Of a stretch of 64,000 nucleotides of DNA, positions 48,943 through 63,900 are shown piece after piece (position 1 is the first letter of the stretch; every line of letters starts with the position of its first letter). The notes beneath the pieces were generated by a model. It saw only the letters and a program-made list of their open reading frames with translations. It was not told the DNA's origin and did no database searches. A program made the translations under genes and the position numbers. The stretch spans positions 12,818,288 through 12,882,287 of the forward strand of contig NC_092676.1 in NCBI RefSeq assembly GCF_964355755.1, written 5' to 3'. Source of the stretch: Antedon mediterranea. Its lineage: Eukaryota; Echinodermata; Crinoidea; Comatulida; Antedonidae.

Positions 48943-51752
48943 TTAGAATATCTCCAAATCGCATTTGGAGACGTTTTAAACCATTTTGTGCATTTTGATG
49001 GAACTTGGTTACACAAAAACATCAAAGTGCTTAAAATCACATTTAAAACCGTTTTAGAGCATTTTGAGCATTTCGATCAAACTTTTCACACAAAAACATC
49101 AAAGTGTACAAAATAACTTCAAATCGCATTTAGAGACGTTTTAGACCATTTTGTGCATTTTGGTAAAACTTTTCACACAAAAACATCAAATTGCACAAAA
49201 TAGCTTAATATCGTGTTTGAAAACGTTTTAAACCATTTTGAGCATGTCGATAAAACTTTTCACATAAAAATATCAAAGTGCACAGAATAGCTTCAAATCG
49301 CATTTGGAGACGTTTTAGACAATTTTGTGCATTTTGGTAAAACTTTTCACACAAAAACATCAAATTGCACAAAATAGCTTAATATCGTGTTTGAAAACGT
49401 TTTAAACCATTTTGAGCATGTCGATAAAACTTTTCACTCAAAAATATCAAAGTGCACAGAATATCTTCAAATCGCATTTAGAGACGTTTTAGACCATTTT
49501 GTGCATTTTGAAAAAATTTGTTAACATAAAAAGACCAAAGTGTTTAGAATATCTCCAAATCGCATTTGGAGACGTTTTAGACCATTTTGTGTTTTTCGAA
49601 AAAACTTTTCACACAAAAACATCAAAGTGTACAAAATTGCTTCAAATCGCATTTGGAGACGTTTTAGACCATTTTGTGCATTTTGGTAAAACTTTTCACA
49701 CAAAAACATCAAAATTCACAAAATAGCTTAATATCGTGTTTGAAAACGTTTTAAACCATTTTTAGCATGTCGATAAAACTTTTCACTCAAAAATATCAAA
49801 GTGCACAGAATATCTTCAAATCGCATTTAGAGACGTTTTAGACCATTTTGTGCATTTCGAAAAAAATTGTTAACATAAAAAGACCAAAGTGTTTAGAATA
49901 TCTCCAAATCGCATTTGGAGACGTTTTAGACCATTTTGCGCATTTCGATAAAACTTGGTTACACAAAAACATCAAAGTGCTTAAAATCACATTTAAAACC
50001 GTTTTGGAGCGTTTTGAGCATTTCGATAAACTTTTCAAACAAAAACATCAAAGTGTACAAAATAGCTTCAAATCGTATTTGGAGACGTTTTAGACCATTT
50101 TGTGCGTTTCGATGAATCTTGGTTACACAAAAACATCAAAGTGCTTAAAATCACATTTAAAACCGTTTTAGTGCATTTTGAGCATTTCGATAAAACTTTT
50201 CACACAAAAACATCAAAGTGTACAAAATAGCTTCAAATCGCATTTGGAGACGTTTTAGACCATTTTGTGCATTTCGATGAAACTTGGTTACACAAAAACA
50301 TCAAAGTGCTTAAAATCACATTTGAAATCGTTTTAGACCATTTTGAGCATTTCGATAAAACTTTTCACACAAAAAAATCAAAGTGCACAAAATAGCTTCA
50401 AATCGCATTTGGAGACGTTTTAGACTATTTTGTGCATTTCGAAAAAATTTGTTAACATAAAAAGACCAAAGTGTTTAGAATATCTCCAAATCGCATTTGG
50501 AGACGTTTTAAACCATTTTGTGCATTTCGATGGAACTTGGTTACACAAAAACATCAAAGTGCTTAAAATCACATTTAAAACCGTTTTAGAGCATTTTGAG
50601 CATTTCGATCAAACTTTTCACACAAAAACATCAAAGTGTACAAAATAACTTCAAATCGCATTTAGAGACGTTTTAGACCATTTTGTGCATTTTGGTAAAA
50701 CTTTTCACACAAAAACATCAAATTGCACAAAATAGCTTAATATCGTGTTTGAAAACGTTTTAAACCATTTTGAGCATGTCGATAAAACTTTTCACATAAA
50801 AATATCAAAGTGCACAGAATAGCTTCAAATCGCATTTGGAGACGTTTTAGACAATTTTGTGCATTTTGGTAAAACTTTTCACACAAAAACATCAAATTGC
50901 ACAAAATAGCTTAATATCGTGTTTGAAAACGTTTTAAACCATTTTGAGCATGTCGATAAAACTTTTCACTCAAAAATATCAAAGTGCACAGAATATCTTC
51001 AAATCGCATTTAGAGACGTTTTAGACCATTTTGTGCATTTTGAAAAAATTTGTTAACATAAAAAGACCAAAGTGTTTAGAATATCTCCAAATCGCATTTG
51101 GAGACGTTTTAGACCATTTTGTGTTTTTCGAAAAAACTTTTCACACAAAAACATCAAAGTGTACAAAATTGCTTCAAATCGCATTTGGAGACGTTTTAGA
51201 CCATTTTGTGCATTTTGGTAAAACTTTTCACACAAAAACATCAAAATTCACAAAATAGCTTAATATCGTGTTTGAAAACGTTTTAAACCATTTTTAGCAT
51301 GTCGATAAAACTTTTCACTCAAAAATATCAAAGTGCACAGAATATCTTCAAATCGCATTTAGAGACGTTTTAGACCATTTTGTGCATTTCGAAAAAAATT
51401 GTTAACATAAAAAGACCAAAGTGTTTAGAATATCTCCAAATCGCATTTGGAGACGTTTTAGACCATTTTGCGCATTTCGATAAAACTTGGTTACACAAAA
51501 ACATCAAAGTGCTTAAAATCACATTTAAAACCGTTTTAGAGCGTTTTGAGCATTTCGATAAACTTTTCAAACAAAAACATCAAAGTGTACAAAATAGCTT
51601 CAAATCGTATTTGGAGACGTTTTAGACCATTTTGTGCGTTTCGATGAATCTTGGTTACACAAAAACATCAAAGTGCTTAAAATCACATTTAAAACCGTTT
51701 TAGTGCATTTTGAGCATTTCGATAAAACTTTTCACACAAAAACATCAAAGTG
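48689..51752 (+). repeat. 1532-bp tandem duplication
   Basis: Units 48,689-50,220 and 50,221-51,752. Landmarks step by 1532 bp throughout: 48,898/50,430, 49,499/51,031, 49,838/51,370. The units differ by few bases, such as TTTTGGAGCG at 50,002 against TTTTAGAGCG in the second, and GCATTTTGATGG near 48,991 against GCATTTCGATGG. Both share private variants (CATTTTTAGCATGTCG) not in module B copy 1, which places the duplication after those changes. Confidence 0.9.
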
Positions 51753-54700
51753 CACAAAATAGCTTCAAATCGCATTTAGAGATGTTTTAGACCATTTTGT
51801 GCGTTTCGATAAAACTTTTCACACAAAAACATCAAATTGCACAAAATAGCTTAATATCGTGTTTGAAAACGTTTTAGACCATTTTGAGCATGTCGATAAA
51901 ACTTTTCACACAAAAACATAAAAGTGCACAAAATAGCTTCAAATCGCATTTAGAGATGTTTTAGACCATTTTGTGCGTTTCGATAAAACTTTTCACACAA
52001 AAACATCAAATTGCACAAAATAGCTTAATATCGTGTTTGAAAACGTTTTAGACCATTTTGAGCATGTCGATAAAACTTTTCACACAAAAACATAAAAGTG
52101 CACAGAATAGCTTCAAATCGCATTTGGAGACGTTTTAGACCATTTTGTGCATTTCGAAAAAACTTTTTAACATAAAAACACCAAAGTGCTTAGAATAGCT
52201 TCAAATCGCATTTGGATACGTTTTAGACCATTTTGTGCATTTCGATGAAACTTGGTTACACAAAAACATCAAAGTGCTTAAAATCACATTTGAAACCGTT
52301 ATAGAGCATTTTTAGCATTTCGATAAAACTTTTCACACAAAAACATCAAAGTGTACAAAATAGCTTCAAATCACATTTGAAACCGTTTTAGACCATTTTG
52401 AGCATTTCGATAAAACTTTTCACACAAAAACATCAAAGTGTACAGAATAGCTTCAAATCGCATTTGGAGACGTTTTAGACCATTTTGTGCATTTCGATGA
52501 AACTTGGTTACACAAAAACATCAAAGTGCTTAAAATCACATTTGAAACCGTTTTAGAGCATTTTTAACATTTCGATAATACTTTTCACACAAAAACATCA
52601 AAGTGTACAAAATAGCTTCAAATCACATTTGAAACCGTTTTAGACCATATTGAGCATTTCGATAAAACTTTTCACACAAAAACATCAAAGTGTACAAAAT
52701 AGCTTCAAATCGCATTTGGAGACGTTTTAGACCATTTTGTGCATTTCGATGAAACTTGGTTACACAAAAACATCAAAGTGCTTAAAATCACATTTGAAAG
52801 CGTTTTAGAGCATTTTTAGCATTTCGATAATACTTTTCACACAAAAACATCAAAGTGCACAAAATAGCTTCAAATCGCATTTAGAGATGTTTTAGACCAT
52901 TTTGTGCATTTCGATAAAACTTTTCACACAAAAACATCAAATTGCACAAAATAGCTTAATACCGTGTTTGAAATCATTTTAAACCATTTTGAGCATGTCG
53001 ATAAAACTTTTCACACAAAAACATCAAAGTGTTTAGAATATCTCCAAATCGCATTTGGAGACGTTTTAGACCATTTTGTGCATTTCGATGAAACTTGGTT
53101 ACACAAAAACATCAAAGTGCTTAAAATCACATTTGAAACCGTTTTAGAGCATTTTGAGCATTTCGATAAAACTTTTCAAACAAAAACATCAAAGTGTACA
53201 AAATAGCTTCAAATCACATTTGAAACCGTTTTAGACCATTTTGAGCATTTCGATAAAACTTTTCACACAAAAACATCAAAGTGTACAAAATAGCTTCAAA
53301 TCGCATTTGGAGACGTTTTAGACCATTTTGTGCATTTCGATGAAACTTGGTTACACAAAAACATCAAAGTGCTTAAAATCACATTTGAAACCGTTTTAGA
53401 GCATTTTTAGCATTTCGATAATACTTTTCACACAAAACATCAAAGTGTACAAAATAGCTTCAAATCGCATTTGGAGACGTTTTAGACCATTTTGTGCATT
53501 TCGATGAAACTTGGTTACACAAAAACATCAAAGTGCTTAAAATCACATTTGAAACCGTTTTAGACCATTTTGAGCATTTCGATAAAACTTTTCACACAAA
53601 AAAATCAAAGTGCACAAAATAGCTTCAAATCGCATTTGGGGACGTTTTAGACTATTTTGTGCATTTCGAAAAAAATTGTTAACATAAAAAGACCAAAGTG
53701 TTTAGAATATCTCCAAATCGCATTTGGAGACGTTTTAAACCATTTTGTGCATTTCGATGGAACTTGGTTACACAAAAACATCAAAGTGCTTAAAATCACA
53801 TTTAAAACCGTTTTAGAGCATTTTTAGCATTTCGATAAAACTTTTCACACAAAAACATCAAAGTGTACAAAATAGCTTCAAATCGCATTTAGAGAGGTTT
53901 TAGACAATTTTGTGCATTTCGATAAAACTTTTCACACAAAAACATCAAAGTGTACAAAATAGCTTCAAATTGCATTTAGAGACGTTTTAGACCATTTTGT
54001 GCATTTCGATAAAACTTTTCACACAAAAACATAAAATTGCACAAAATCGTTTTAAACCATTTTAAATCGTTTTAAACCATTTTGAGCATGTCGATAAAAC
54101 TTTTCACAAAAAACATCAAAGTGCACAGAATAGCTTCAAATTGCATTTGGAGACGTTTTAGAGCATTTTGTGCATTTCGATAAAATGTGTTAACATAAAA
54201 AGACCAAAGTGTTTAGAATATCTTCAAATCACATTTGGAGACGTTTTAGACCATTTTTTGCATTTCGATGAAACTTGGTTACACAAAAACATCAAAGTGC
54301 TTAAAATCACATTTGAAACCGTTTTAGAGCATTTTGAGCATTTCGATAAAACTTTTCACACAAAAACATCAAAGTGTACAAAATAGCTTCAAATCGCATT
54401 TAGAGACGTTTTAGACCATTTTTTGCATTTCGATGAAACTTGGTTACACAAAAACATCAAAGTGCTTAAAATCACATTTAAAACCGTTTTAGAGCATTTT
54501 TAGCATTTCGATAAAACTTTTCACACAAAAACATCAAAGTGTACAAAATAGCTTCAAATCGCATTTAGAGAGGTTTTAGACAATTTTGTGCATTTCGATA
54601 AAACTTTTCACACAAAAACATCAAAGTGTACAAAATAGCTTCAAATTGCATTTAGAGACGTTTTAGACCATTTTGTGCATTTCGATAAAACTTTTCACAC

Positions 54701-57430
54701 AAAAACATCAAATTGCACAAAATCGTTTTAAACCATTTTAAATCGTTTTAAACCATTTTGAGTATTTCGATAAAACTTTTCACAAAAAACATCAAAGTGC
54801 ACAGAATAGCTTCAAATTGCATTTGGAGACGTTTTAGAGCATTTTGTGCATTTCGATAAAATGTGTTAACATAAAAAGACCAAAGTGTTTAGAATATCTT
54901 CAAATCACATTTGGAGACGTTTTAGACCATTTTTAGCATTTCGATGAAACTTGGTTACACAAAAACATCAAAGTGCTTAAAATCACATTTTAAACCGTTT
55001 TAGAGCATTTTGAGCATTTCGATAAAACTTTTCACACAAAAACATCAAAGTGTACAAAATAGCTTCAAATCGCATTTGGAGACGTTTTAGACCATTTTGT
55101 GCATTTCGATGAAACTTGGTTACACAAAAACATCAAAGTGCTTAAAATCACATTTGAAAGCGTTTTAGAGCATTTTTAGCATTTCGATAATACTTTTCAC
55201 ACAAAAACATCAAAGTGCACAAAATAGCTTCAAATCGCATTTAGAGATGTTTTAGACCATTTTGTGCATTTCGATAAAACTTTTCACACAAAAACATCAA
55301 ATTGCACAAAATAGCTTAATACCGTGTTTGAAATCATTTTAAACCATTTTGAGCATGTCGATAAAACTTTTCACACAAAAACATCAAAGTGTTTAGAATA
55401 TCTCCAAATCGCATTTGGAGACGTTTTAGACCATTTTGTGCATTTCGATGAAACTTGGTTACACAAAAACATCAAAGTGCTTAAAATCACATTTGAAACC
55501 GTTTTAGAGCATTTTGAGCATTTCGATAAAACTTTTCAAACAAAAACATCAAAGTGTACAAAATAGCTTCAAATCACATTTGAAACCGTTTTAGACCATT
55601 TTGAGCATTTCGATAAAACTTTTCACACAAAAACATCAAAGTGTACAAAATAGCTTCAAATCGCATTTGGAGACGTTTTAGACCATTTTGTGCATTTCGA
55701 TGAAACTTGGTTACACAAAAACATCAAAGTGCTTAAAATCACATTTGAAACCGTTTTAGAGCATTTTTAGCATTTCGATAATACTTTTCACACAAAACAT
55801 CAAAGTGTACAAAATAGCTTCAAATCGCATTTGGAGACGTTTTAGACCATTTTGTGCATTTCGATGAAACTTGGTTACACAAAAACATCAAAGTGCTTAA
55901 AATCACATTTGAAACCGTTTTAGACCATTTTGAGCATTTCGATAAAACTTTTCACACAAAAAAATCAAAGTGCACAAAATAGCTTCAAATCGCATTTGGG
56001 GACGTTTTAGACTATTTTGTGCATTTCGAAAAAAATTGTTAACATAAAAAGACCAAAGTGTTTAGAATATCTCCAAATCGCATTTGGAGACGTTTTAAAC
56101 CATTTTGTGCATTTCGATGGAACTTGGTTACACAAAAACATCAAAGTGCTTAAAATCACATTTAAAACCGTTTTAGAGCATTTTTAGCATTTCGATAAAA
56201 CTTTTCACACAAAAACATCAAAGTGTACAAAATAGCTTCAAATCGCATTTAGAGAGGTTTTAGACAATTTTGTGCATTTCGATAAAACTTTTCACACAAA
56301 AACATCAAAGTGTACAAAATAGCTTCAAATTGCATTTAGAGACGTTTTAGACCATTTTGTGCATTTCGATAAAACTTTTCACACAAAAACATAAAATTGC
56401 ACAAAATCGTTTTAAACCATTTTAAATCGTTTTAAACCATTTTGAGCATGTCGATAAAACTTTTCACAAAAAACATCAAAGTGCACAGAATAGCTTCAAA
56501 TTGCATTTGGAGACGTTTTAGAGCATTTTGTGCATTTCGATAAAATGTGTTAACATAAAAAGACCAAAGTGTTTAGAATATCTTCAAATCACATTTGGAG
56601 ACGTTTTAGACCATTTTTTGCATTTCGATGAAACTTGGTTACACAAAAACATCAAAGTGCTTAAAATCACATTTGAAACCGTTTTAGAGCATTTTGAGCA
56701 TTTCGATAAAACTTTTCACACAAAAACATCAAAGTGTACAAAATAGCTTCAAATCGCATTTAGAGACGTTTTAGACCATTTTTTGCATTTCGATGAAACT
56801 TGGTTACACAAAAACATCAAAGTGCTTAAAATCACATTTAAAACCGTTTTAGAGCATTTTTAGCATTTCGATAAAACTTTTCACACAAAAACATCAAAGT
56901 GTACAAAATAGCTTCAAATCGCATTTAGAGAGGTTTTAGACAATTTTGTGCATTTCGATAAAACTTTTCACACAAAAACATCAAAGTGTACAAAATAGCT
57001 TCAAATTGCATTTAGAGACGTTTTAGACCATTTTGTGCATTTCGATAAAACTTTTCACACAAAAACATCAAATTGCACAAAATCGTTTTAAACCATTTTA
57101 AATCGTTTTAAACCATTTTGAGCATTTCGATAAAACTTTTCACAAAAAACATCAAAGTGCACAGAATAGCTTCAAATTGCATTTGGAGACGTTTTAGAGC
57201 ATTTTGTGCATTTCGATAAAATGTGTTAACATAAAAGGACCAAAGTGTTTAGAATATCTTCAAATCACATTTGGAGACGTTTTAGACCATTTTTTGCATT
57301 TCGATGAAACTTGGTTACACAAAAACATCAAAGTGCTTAAAATCACATTTGAAACGGTTTTAGAGCATTTTGAGCATTTCGATAAAACTTTTCACACAAA
57401 AACATCAAAGTGTACAAAATAGCTTCAAAT
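51753..57430 (+). repeat. Module B copy 6 and 2360-bp duplication
   Basis: 51,753-54,9xx continues module B at 47,708 bp from copy 1. Two 2360-bp units follow: about 52,655-55,014 and 55,015-57,374 (landmarks 52,964/55,324, 54,168/56,528). In the first, the second GATAAAATGTGTTAAC segment has CATTTTTAGC in place of CATTTTTTGC near 54,930. Compared with macro-copy 1 it lacks the extra 1431-bp unit and two 1825-bp units. Confidence 0.82.
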
Positions 57431-58588
57431 CGCATTTAGAGACGTTTTAGACCATTTTGTGCATTTCGAAAAAATTTGTTAACATAAAAAGACCAAAGTG
57501 TTTAGAATATCTCCAAATCGCATTTGGAGACGTTTTAGACCATTTTGTGCATTTCGATGAAACTTGGTTACACAAAAACATCAAAGTGCTTAAAATCACA
57601 TTTGAAACCGTTTTAGAGCATTTTTAGCATTTCGATAATACTTTTCACACAAAAACATCAAAGTGTACAAAATAGCTTCAAATCGCATTTGGAGACGTTT
57701 TAGACCATTTTGTGCATTTCGATGAAACTTGGTTACACAAAAACATCAAAGTGCTTAAAATCACATTTGAAACCGTTTTAGACCATTTTGAGCATTTCGA
57801 TAAAACTTTTCACACAAAAAAATCAAAGTGCACAAAATAGCTTCAAATCGCATTTGGAGACGTTTTAGACTATTTTGTGCATTTTGAAAAAATTTGTTAA
57901 CATAAAAAGACCAAAGTGTTTAGAATATCTCCAAATCGCATTTGGAGACGTTTTAAACCATTTTGTGCATTTCGATGGAACTTGGTTACACAAAAACATC
58001 AAAGTGCTTAAAATCACATTTAAAACCGTTTTAGAGCATTTTGAGCATTTCGATAAAACTTTTCACACAAAAACATCAAAGTGTACAAAATAGCTTCAAA
58101 TCGCATTTAGAGACGTTTTAGACCATTTTGTGCATTTCGATAAAACTTTTCACACAAAAACATCAAATTGCACAAATAGCTTAATACCGTGTTTGAAATC
58201 GTTTTAAACCATTTTGAGCATGTCGATAAAACTTTTCACAAAAAAACATCAAAGTGCACAGAATAGCTTCAAATCGCATTTGGAGACGTTTTAAACCATT
58301 TTGTGCATTTCGATAAAACTTTTCACATAAAAACAACAAAGTGTACAAAATAGCTTCAAATCGCATTTGGAGACGTTTTAGACCATTTTGTGCATTTCGA
58401 TGAAACTCATCAAAGTGCTTAAAATCACATTTGAAACCGTTTTAGAGCATTTTGAGCATTTCGATAAAACTTTTCACACAAAAACATCAAAGTGTACAAA
58501 ATAGCTTCAAATCACATTTGAAACCGTTTTAGACCATATTGAGCATTTCGATAAAACTTTTCACACAAAAACATCAAAGTGTACAAAA
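57431..58588 (+). repeat. Module D start, macro-copy 2
   Basis: Follows 14,804-15,961 at 42,627 bp spacing, including the 14-bp deletion at 58,407/58,408 and the ACAACAAAGTG variant near 58,333. Near-identity to macro-copy 1 is visible throughout. Confidence 0.85.
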
Positions 58589-60972
58589 TAGCTTCAAATC
58601 GCATTTGGAGACGTTTTAGACCATTTTGTGTATTTCGATGAAACTTGGTTACACAAAAACATCAAAGTGCTTAAAATCACATTTGAAAGCGTTTTAGAGC
58701 ATTTTTAGCATTTCGATAATACTTTTCACACAAAAACATCAAAGTGTACAAAATAGCTTCAAATCGCATTTGGAGACGTTTTAGACCATTTTGTGCATTT
58801 CGATGAAACTTGGTTACACAAAAACATCAAAGTGCTTAAAATCACATTTAAAACAGTTTTAGAGCATTTTGAGCATTTCGATAAAACTTTTCACACAAAA
58901 ACATCAAAGTGTACAAAATAGCTTCAAATCGCATTTAAAGAGGTTTTAGACCATTTTGTGCATTTCGATAAAACTTTTCACACAAAAACATCAAAGTGTA
59001 CAAAATAGCTTCAAATCGCATTTAGAGACGTTTTAGACCATCTTGTGCATTTCGATAAAACTTTTCACACAAAAACATCAAATTGCACAAAATAGCTTAA
59101 TATCGTGTTTGAAAACGTTTTAAACCATTTTGAGCATGTCGATAAAACTTTTCACACAAAAATATCAAAGTGCACAGAATATCTTCAAATCGCATTTAGA
59201 GACGTTTTAGACCATTTTGTGCATTTCGAAAAAATTTGTTAACATAAAAAGACCAAAGTGTTTAGAATATCTCCAAATCGCATTTGGAGACGTTTTAGAC
59301 CATTTTGTGCATTTCAATGAAACTTGGTTACACAAAAACATCAAAGTGCTTAAAATCACATTTGAAACCGTTTTAGAGCATTTTTAGCATTTCGATAATA
59401 CTTTTCACACAAAAACATCAAAGTGTACAAAATAGCTTCAAATCGCATTTAGAGAGGTTTTAGACCATTTTGTGCATTTCGATAAAACTTTTCACACAAA
59501 AACATCAAAGTGTACAAAATAGCTTCAAATCGCATTTAGAGACGTTTTAGACCATTTTGTGCATTTCGATAAAACTTTTCACACAAAAACATCAAATTGC
59601 ACAAAATAGCTTAATACCGTGTTTGAAATCGTTTTAAACCATTTTGAGCATGTCGATAAAACTTTTCACAAAAAAACATCAAAGTGCACAGAATAGCTTC
59701 AAATCGCATTTGGAGACGTTTTAAACCATTTTGAGCATTTCGATAAAACTTTTCACACAAAAACATCAAAGTGTACAAAATAGCTTCAAATCGCATTTGG
59801 AGACGTTTTAGACCATTTTGTGTATTTCGATGAAACTTGGTTACACAAAAACATCAAAGTGCTTAAAATCACATTTGAAAGCGTTTTAGAGCATTTTTAG
59901 CATTTCGATAATACTTTTCACACAAAAACATCAAAGTGTACAAAATAGCTTCAAATCGCATTTGGAGACGTTTTAGACCATTTTGTGCATTTCGATGAAA
60001 CTTGGTTACACAAAAACATCAAAGTGCTTAAAATCACATTTAAAACAGTTTTAGAGCATTTTGAGCATTTCGATAAAACTTTTCACACAAAAACATCAAA
60101 GTGTACAAAATAGCTTCAAATCGCATTTAAAGAGGTTTTAGACCATTTTGTGCATTTCGATAAAACTTTTCACACAAAAACATCAAAGTGTACAAAATAG
60201 CTTCAAATCGCATTTAGAGACGTTTTAGACCATCTTGTGCATTTCGATAAAACTTTTCACACAAAAACATCAAATTGCACAAAATAGCTTAATATCGTGT
60301 TTGAAAACGTTTTAAACCATTTTGAGCATGTCGATAAAACTTTTCACACAAAAATATCAAAGTGCACAGAATATCTTCAAATCGCATTTAGAGACGTTTT
60401 AGACCATTTTGTGCATTTCGAAAAAATTTGTTAACATAAAAAGACCAAAGTGTTTAGAATATCTCCAAATCGCATTTGGAGACGTTTTAGACCATTTTGT
60501 GCATTTCAATGAAACTTGGTTACACAAAAACATCAAAGTGCTTAAAATCACATTTGAAACCGTTTTAGAGCATTTTTAGCATTTCGATAATACTTTTCAC
60601 ACAAAAACATCAAAGTGTACAAAATAGCTTCAAATCGCATTTAGAGAGGTTTTAGACCATTTTGTGCATTTCGATAAAACTTTTCACACAAAAACATCAA
60701 AGTGTACAAAATAGCTTCAAATCGCATTTAGAGACGTTTTAGACCATTTTGTGCATTTCGATAAAACTTTTCACACAAAAACATCAAATTGCACAAAATA
60801 GCTTAATACCGTGTTTGAAATCGTTTTAAACCATTTTGAGCATGTCGATAAAACTTTTCACAAAAAAACATCAAAGTGCACAGAATAGCTTCAAATCGCA
60901 TTTGGAGACGTTTTAAACCATTTTGAGCATTTCGATAAAACTTTTCACACAAAAACATCAAAGTGTACAAAA
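58589..60972 (+). repeat. 1192-bp tandem duplication
   Basis: Units 58,589-59,780 and 59,781-60,972. Landmarks step by 1192 bp: the TGTGTATTTCGATG variant (58,627/59,819), ATTTAAAGAGG (58,935/60,127), CCATCTTGTGC (59,038/60,230), TTTCAATG (59,313/60,505). Macro-copy 1 has one unit (15,96x-17,15x). The rare variants appearing in both units make the duplication certain. Confidence 0.92.
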
Positions 60973-63900
60973 TAGCTTCAAATCGCATTTAGAGAGGTTT
61001 TAGACCATTTTGTGCATTTCGATAAAACTTTTCACACAAAAACATCAAATTGCACAAAATAGCTTAATATCGTGTTTGAAAACGTTTTAAACCATTTTGA
61101 GCATGTCGATAAAACTTTTCACACAAAAATATCAAAGCGCACAGAATATCTTCAAATCGCATTTAGAGACGTTTTAGACCATTTTGTGCATTTCGAAAAA
61201 ATTTGTTAACATAAAAAGACCAAAGTGTTTAGAATATCTCCAAATCGCATTTGGAGACGTTTTAGACCATTTTGTGCATTTCGATGAAACTTGATTACAC
61301 AAAAACATCAAAGTGCTTAAAATCACATTTAAAACCGTTTTAGAGCGTTTTGAGCATTTCGATAAACTTTTCACACAAAAACATCAAAGTGCACAAAATA
61401 GCTTCAAATCGCATTTAGAGATGTTTTAGACCATTTTGTGCATTTCGATAAAACTTTTCACACAAAAACATCAAATTGCACAAAATAGCTTAATATCGTG
61501 TTTGAAATCGTTTTAAACCATTTTGAGCATGTCGATAAAACTTTTCACACAAAAACATCAAAGTGCACAGAATATCTTCAAATCGCATTTAGAGACGTTT
61601 TAGACCATTTTGTGCATTTCGAAAAAATTTGTTAACATAAAAAGACCAAAGTGTTTAGAATATCTCCAAATCGCATTTGGAGACGTTTTAGACCATTTTG
61701 TGCATTTCGATGAAACTTGGTTACACAAAAACATCAAAGTGCTTAAAATCACATTTGAAACCGTTTTAGAGCATTTTGAGCATTTCGATAAAACTTTTCA
61801 CACAAAAACATCAAAGTGTACAAAATAGCTTCAAATCACATTTGAAACCGTTTTAGACCATTTTGAGCATTTCGATAAAACTTTTCACACAAAAACATCA
61901 AAGTGTACAAAATAGCTTCAAATCGCATTTGGAGACGTTTTAGACCATTTTGTGCATTTCGATGAAACTTGGTTACACAAAAACATCAAAGTGCTTAAAA
62001 TCACATTTGAAACCGTTTTAGACCATTTTGAGCATTTCGATAAAACTTTTCACACAAAAAAATCAAAGTGCACAAAATAGCTTCAAATCGCATTTGGAGA
62101 CGTTTTAGACTATTTTGTGCATTTCGAAAAAATTTGTTAACATAAAAAGACCAAAGTGTTTAGAATATCTCCAAATCGCATTTGGAGACGTTTTAAACCA
62201 TTTTGTGCATTTCGATGGAACTTGGTTACACAAAAACATCAAAGTGCTTAAAATCACATTTAAAACCGTTTTAGAGCATTTTGAGCATTTCGATAAAACT
62301 TTTCACACAAAAACATCAAAGTGTACAAAATAGCTTCAAATCGCATTTAGAGACGTTTTAGACCATTTTGTGCATTTTGATAAAACTTTTCACACAAAAA
62401 CATCAAATTGCACAAAATAGCTTAATATTGTGTTTGAAAACGTTTTAAACCATTTTGAGCATGTCGATAAAACTTTTCACACAAAAATATCAAAGTGCCC
62501 AGAATATCTTCAAATCGCATTTAGAGACGTTTTAGACCATTTTGTGCATTTCGAAAAAATTTGTTAACATAAAAAGACCAAAGTGTTTAGATTATCTCCA
62601 AATCGCATTTGGAGACGTTTTAGACCATTTTGTGTTTTTCGAAAAAACTTTTCACACAAAAACATCAAAGTGTACAAAATTGCTTCAAATCGCATTTAGA
62701 GAGGTTTTAGACCATTTTGTGCATTTCGATAAAACTTTTCACACAAAAACATCAAAGTGCACAGAATATCTTAATACCGTGTCTGAAATCGTTTTAAACC
62801 ATTTTGAGCATGTCGATAAAACTTTTCACACAAAAACATCAAAGTGCACAGAATATCTTCAAATCGCATTTAGAGACGTTTTAGACCATTTTGTGCATTT
62901 CGATGAAACTTGGTTACACAAAAACATCAAAGTGCTTAAAATCACATTTGAAACCGTTTTAGAGCATTTTTAGCATTTCGATAATACTTTTCACACAAAA
63001 ACATCAAAGTGTACAAAATAGCTTCAAATCGCATTTGGAGACGTTTTAGACCATTTTGTGCATTTCGATGAAACTTGGTTACACAAAAACATCAAAGTGC
63101 TTAAAATCACATTTGAAACCGTTTTAGACCATTTTGAGCATTTCGATAAAACTTTTCACACAAAAAAATCAAAGTGCACAAAATAGCTTCAAATCGCATT
63201 TGGGGACGTTTTAGACTATTTTGTGCATTTCGAAAAAAATTGTTAACATAAAAAGACCAAAGTGTTTAGAATATCTCCAAATCGCATTTGGAGACGTTTT
63301 AAACCATTTTGTGCATTTCGATGGAACTTGGTTACACAAAAACATAAAAGTGCTTAAAATCACATTTAAAACCGTTTTAGAGCATTTTTAGCATTTCGAT
63401 AAAACTTTTCACACAAAAACATCAAAGTGTACAAAATAGCTTCAAATCGCATTTAGAGAGGTTTTAGACAATTTTGTGCATTTCGATAAAACTTTTCACA
63501 CAAAAACATCAAAGTGTACAAAATAGCTTCAAATTGCATTTAGAGACGTTTTAGACCATTTTGTGCATTTCGATAAAACTTTTCACACAAAAACATAAAA
63601 TTGCACAAAATCGTTTTAAACCATTTTAAATCGTTTTAAACCATTTTGAGCATGTCGATAAAACTTTTCACAAAAAACATCAAAGTGCACAGAATAGCTT
63701 CAAATTGCATTTGGAGACGTTTTAGAGCATTTTGTGCATTTCGATAAAATGTGTTAACATAAAAAGACCAAAGTGTTTAGAATATCTTCAAATCACATTT
63801 GGAGACGTTTTAGACCATTTTTTGCATTTCGATGAAACTTGGTTACACAAAAACATCAAAGTGCTTAAAATCACATTTGAAACCGTTTTAGAGCATTTTG

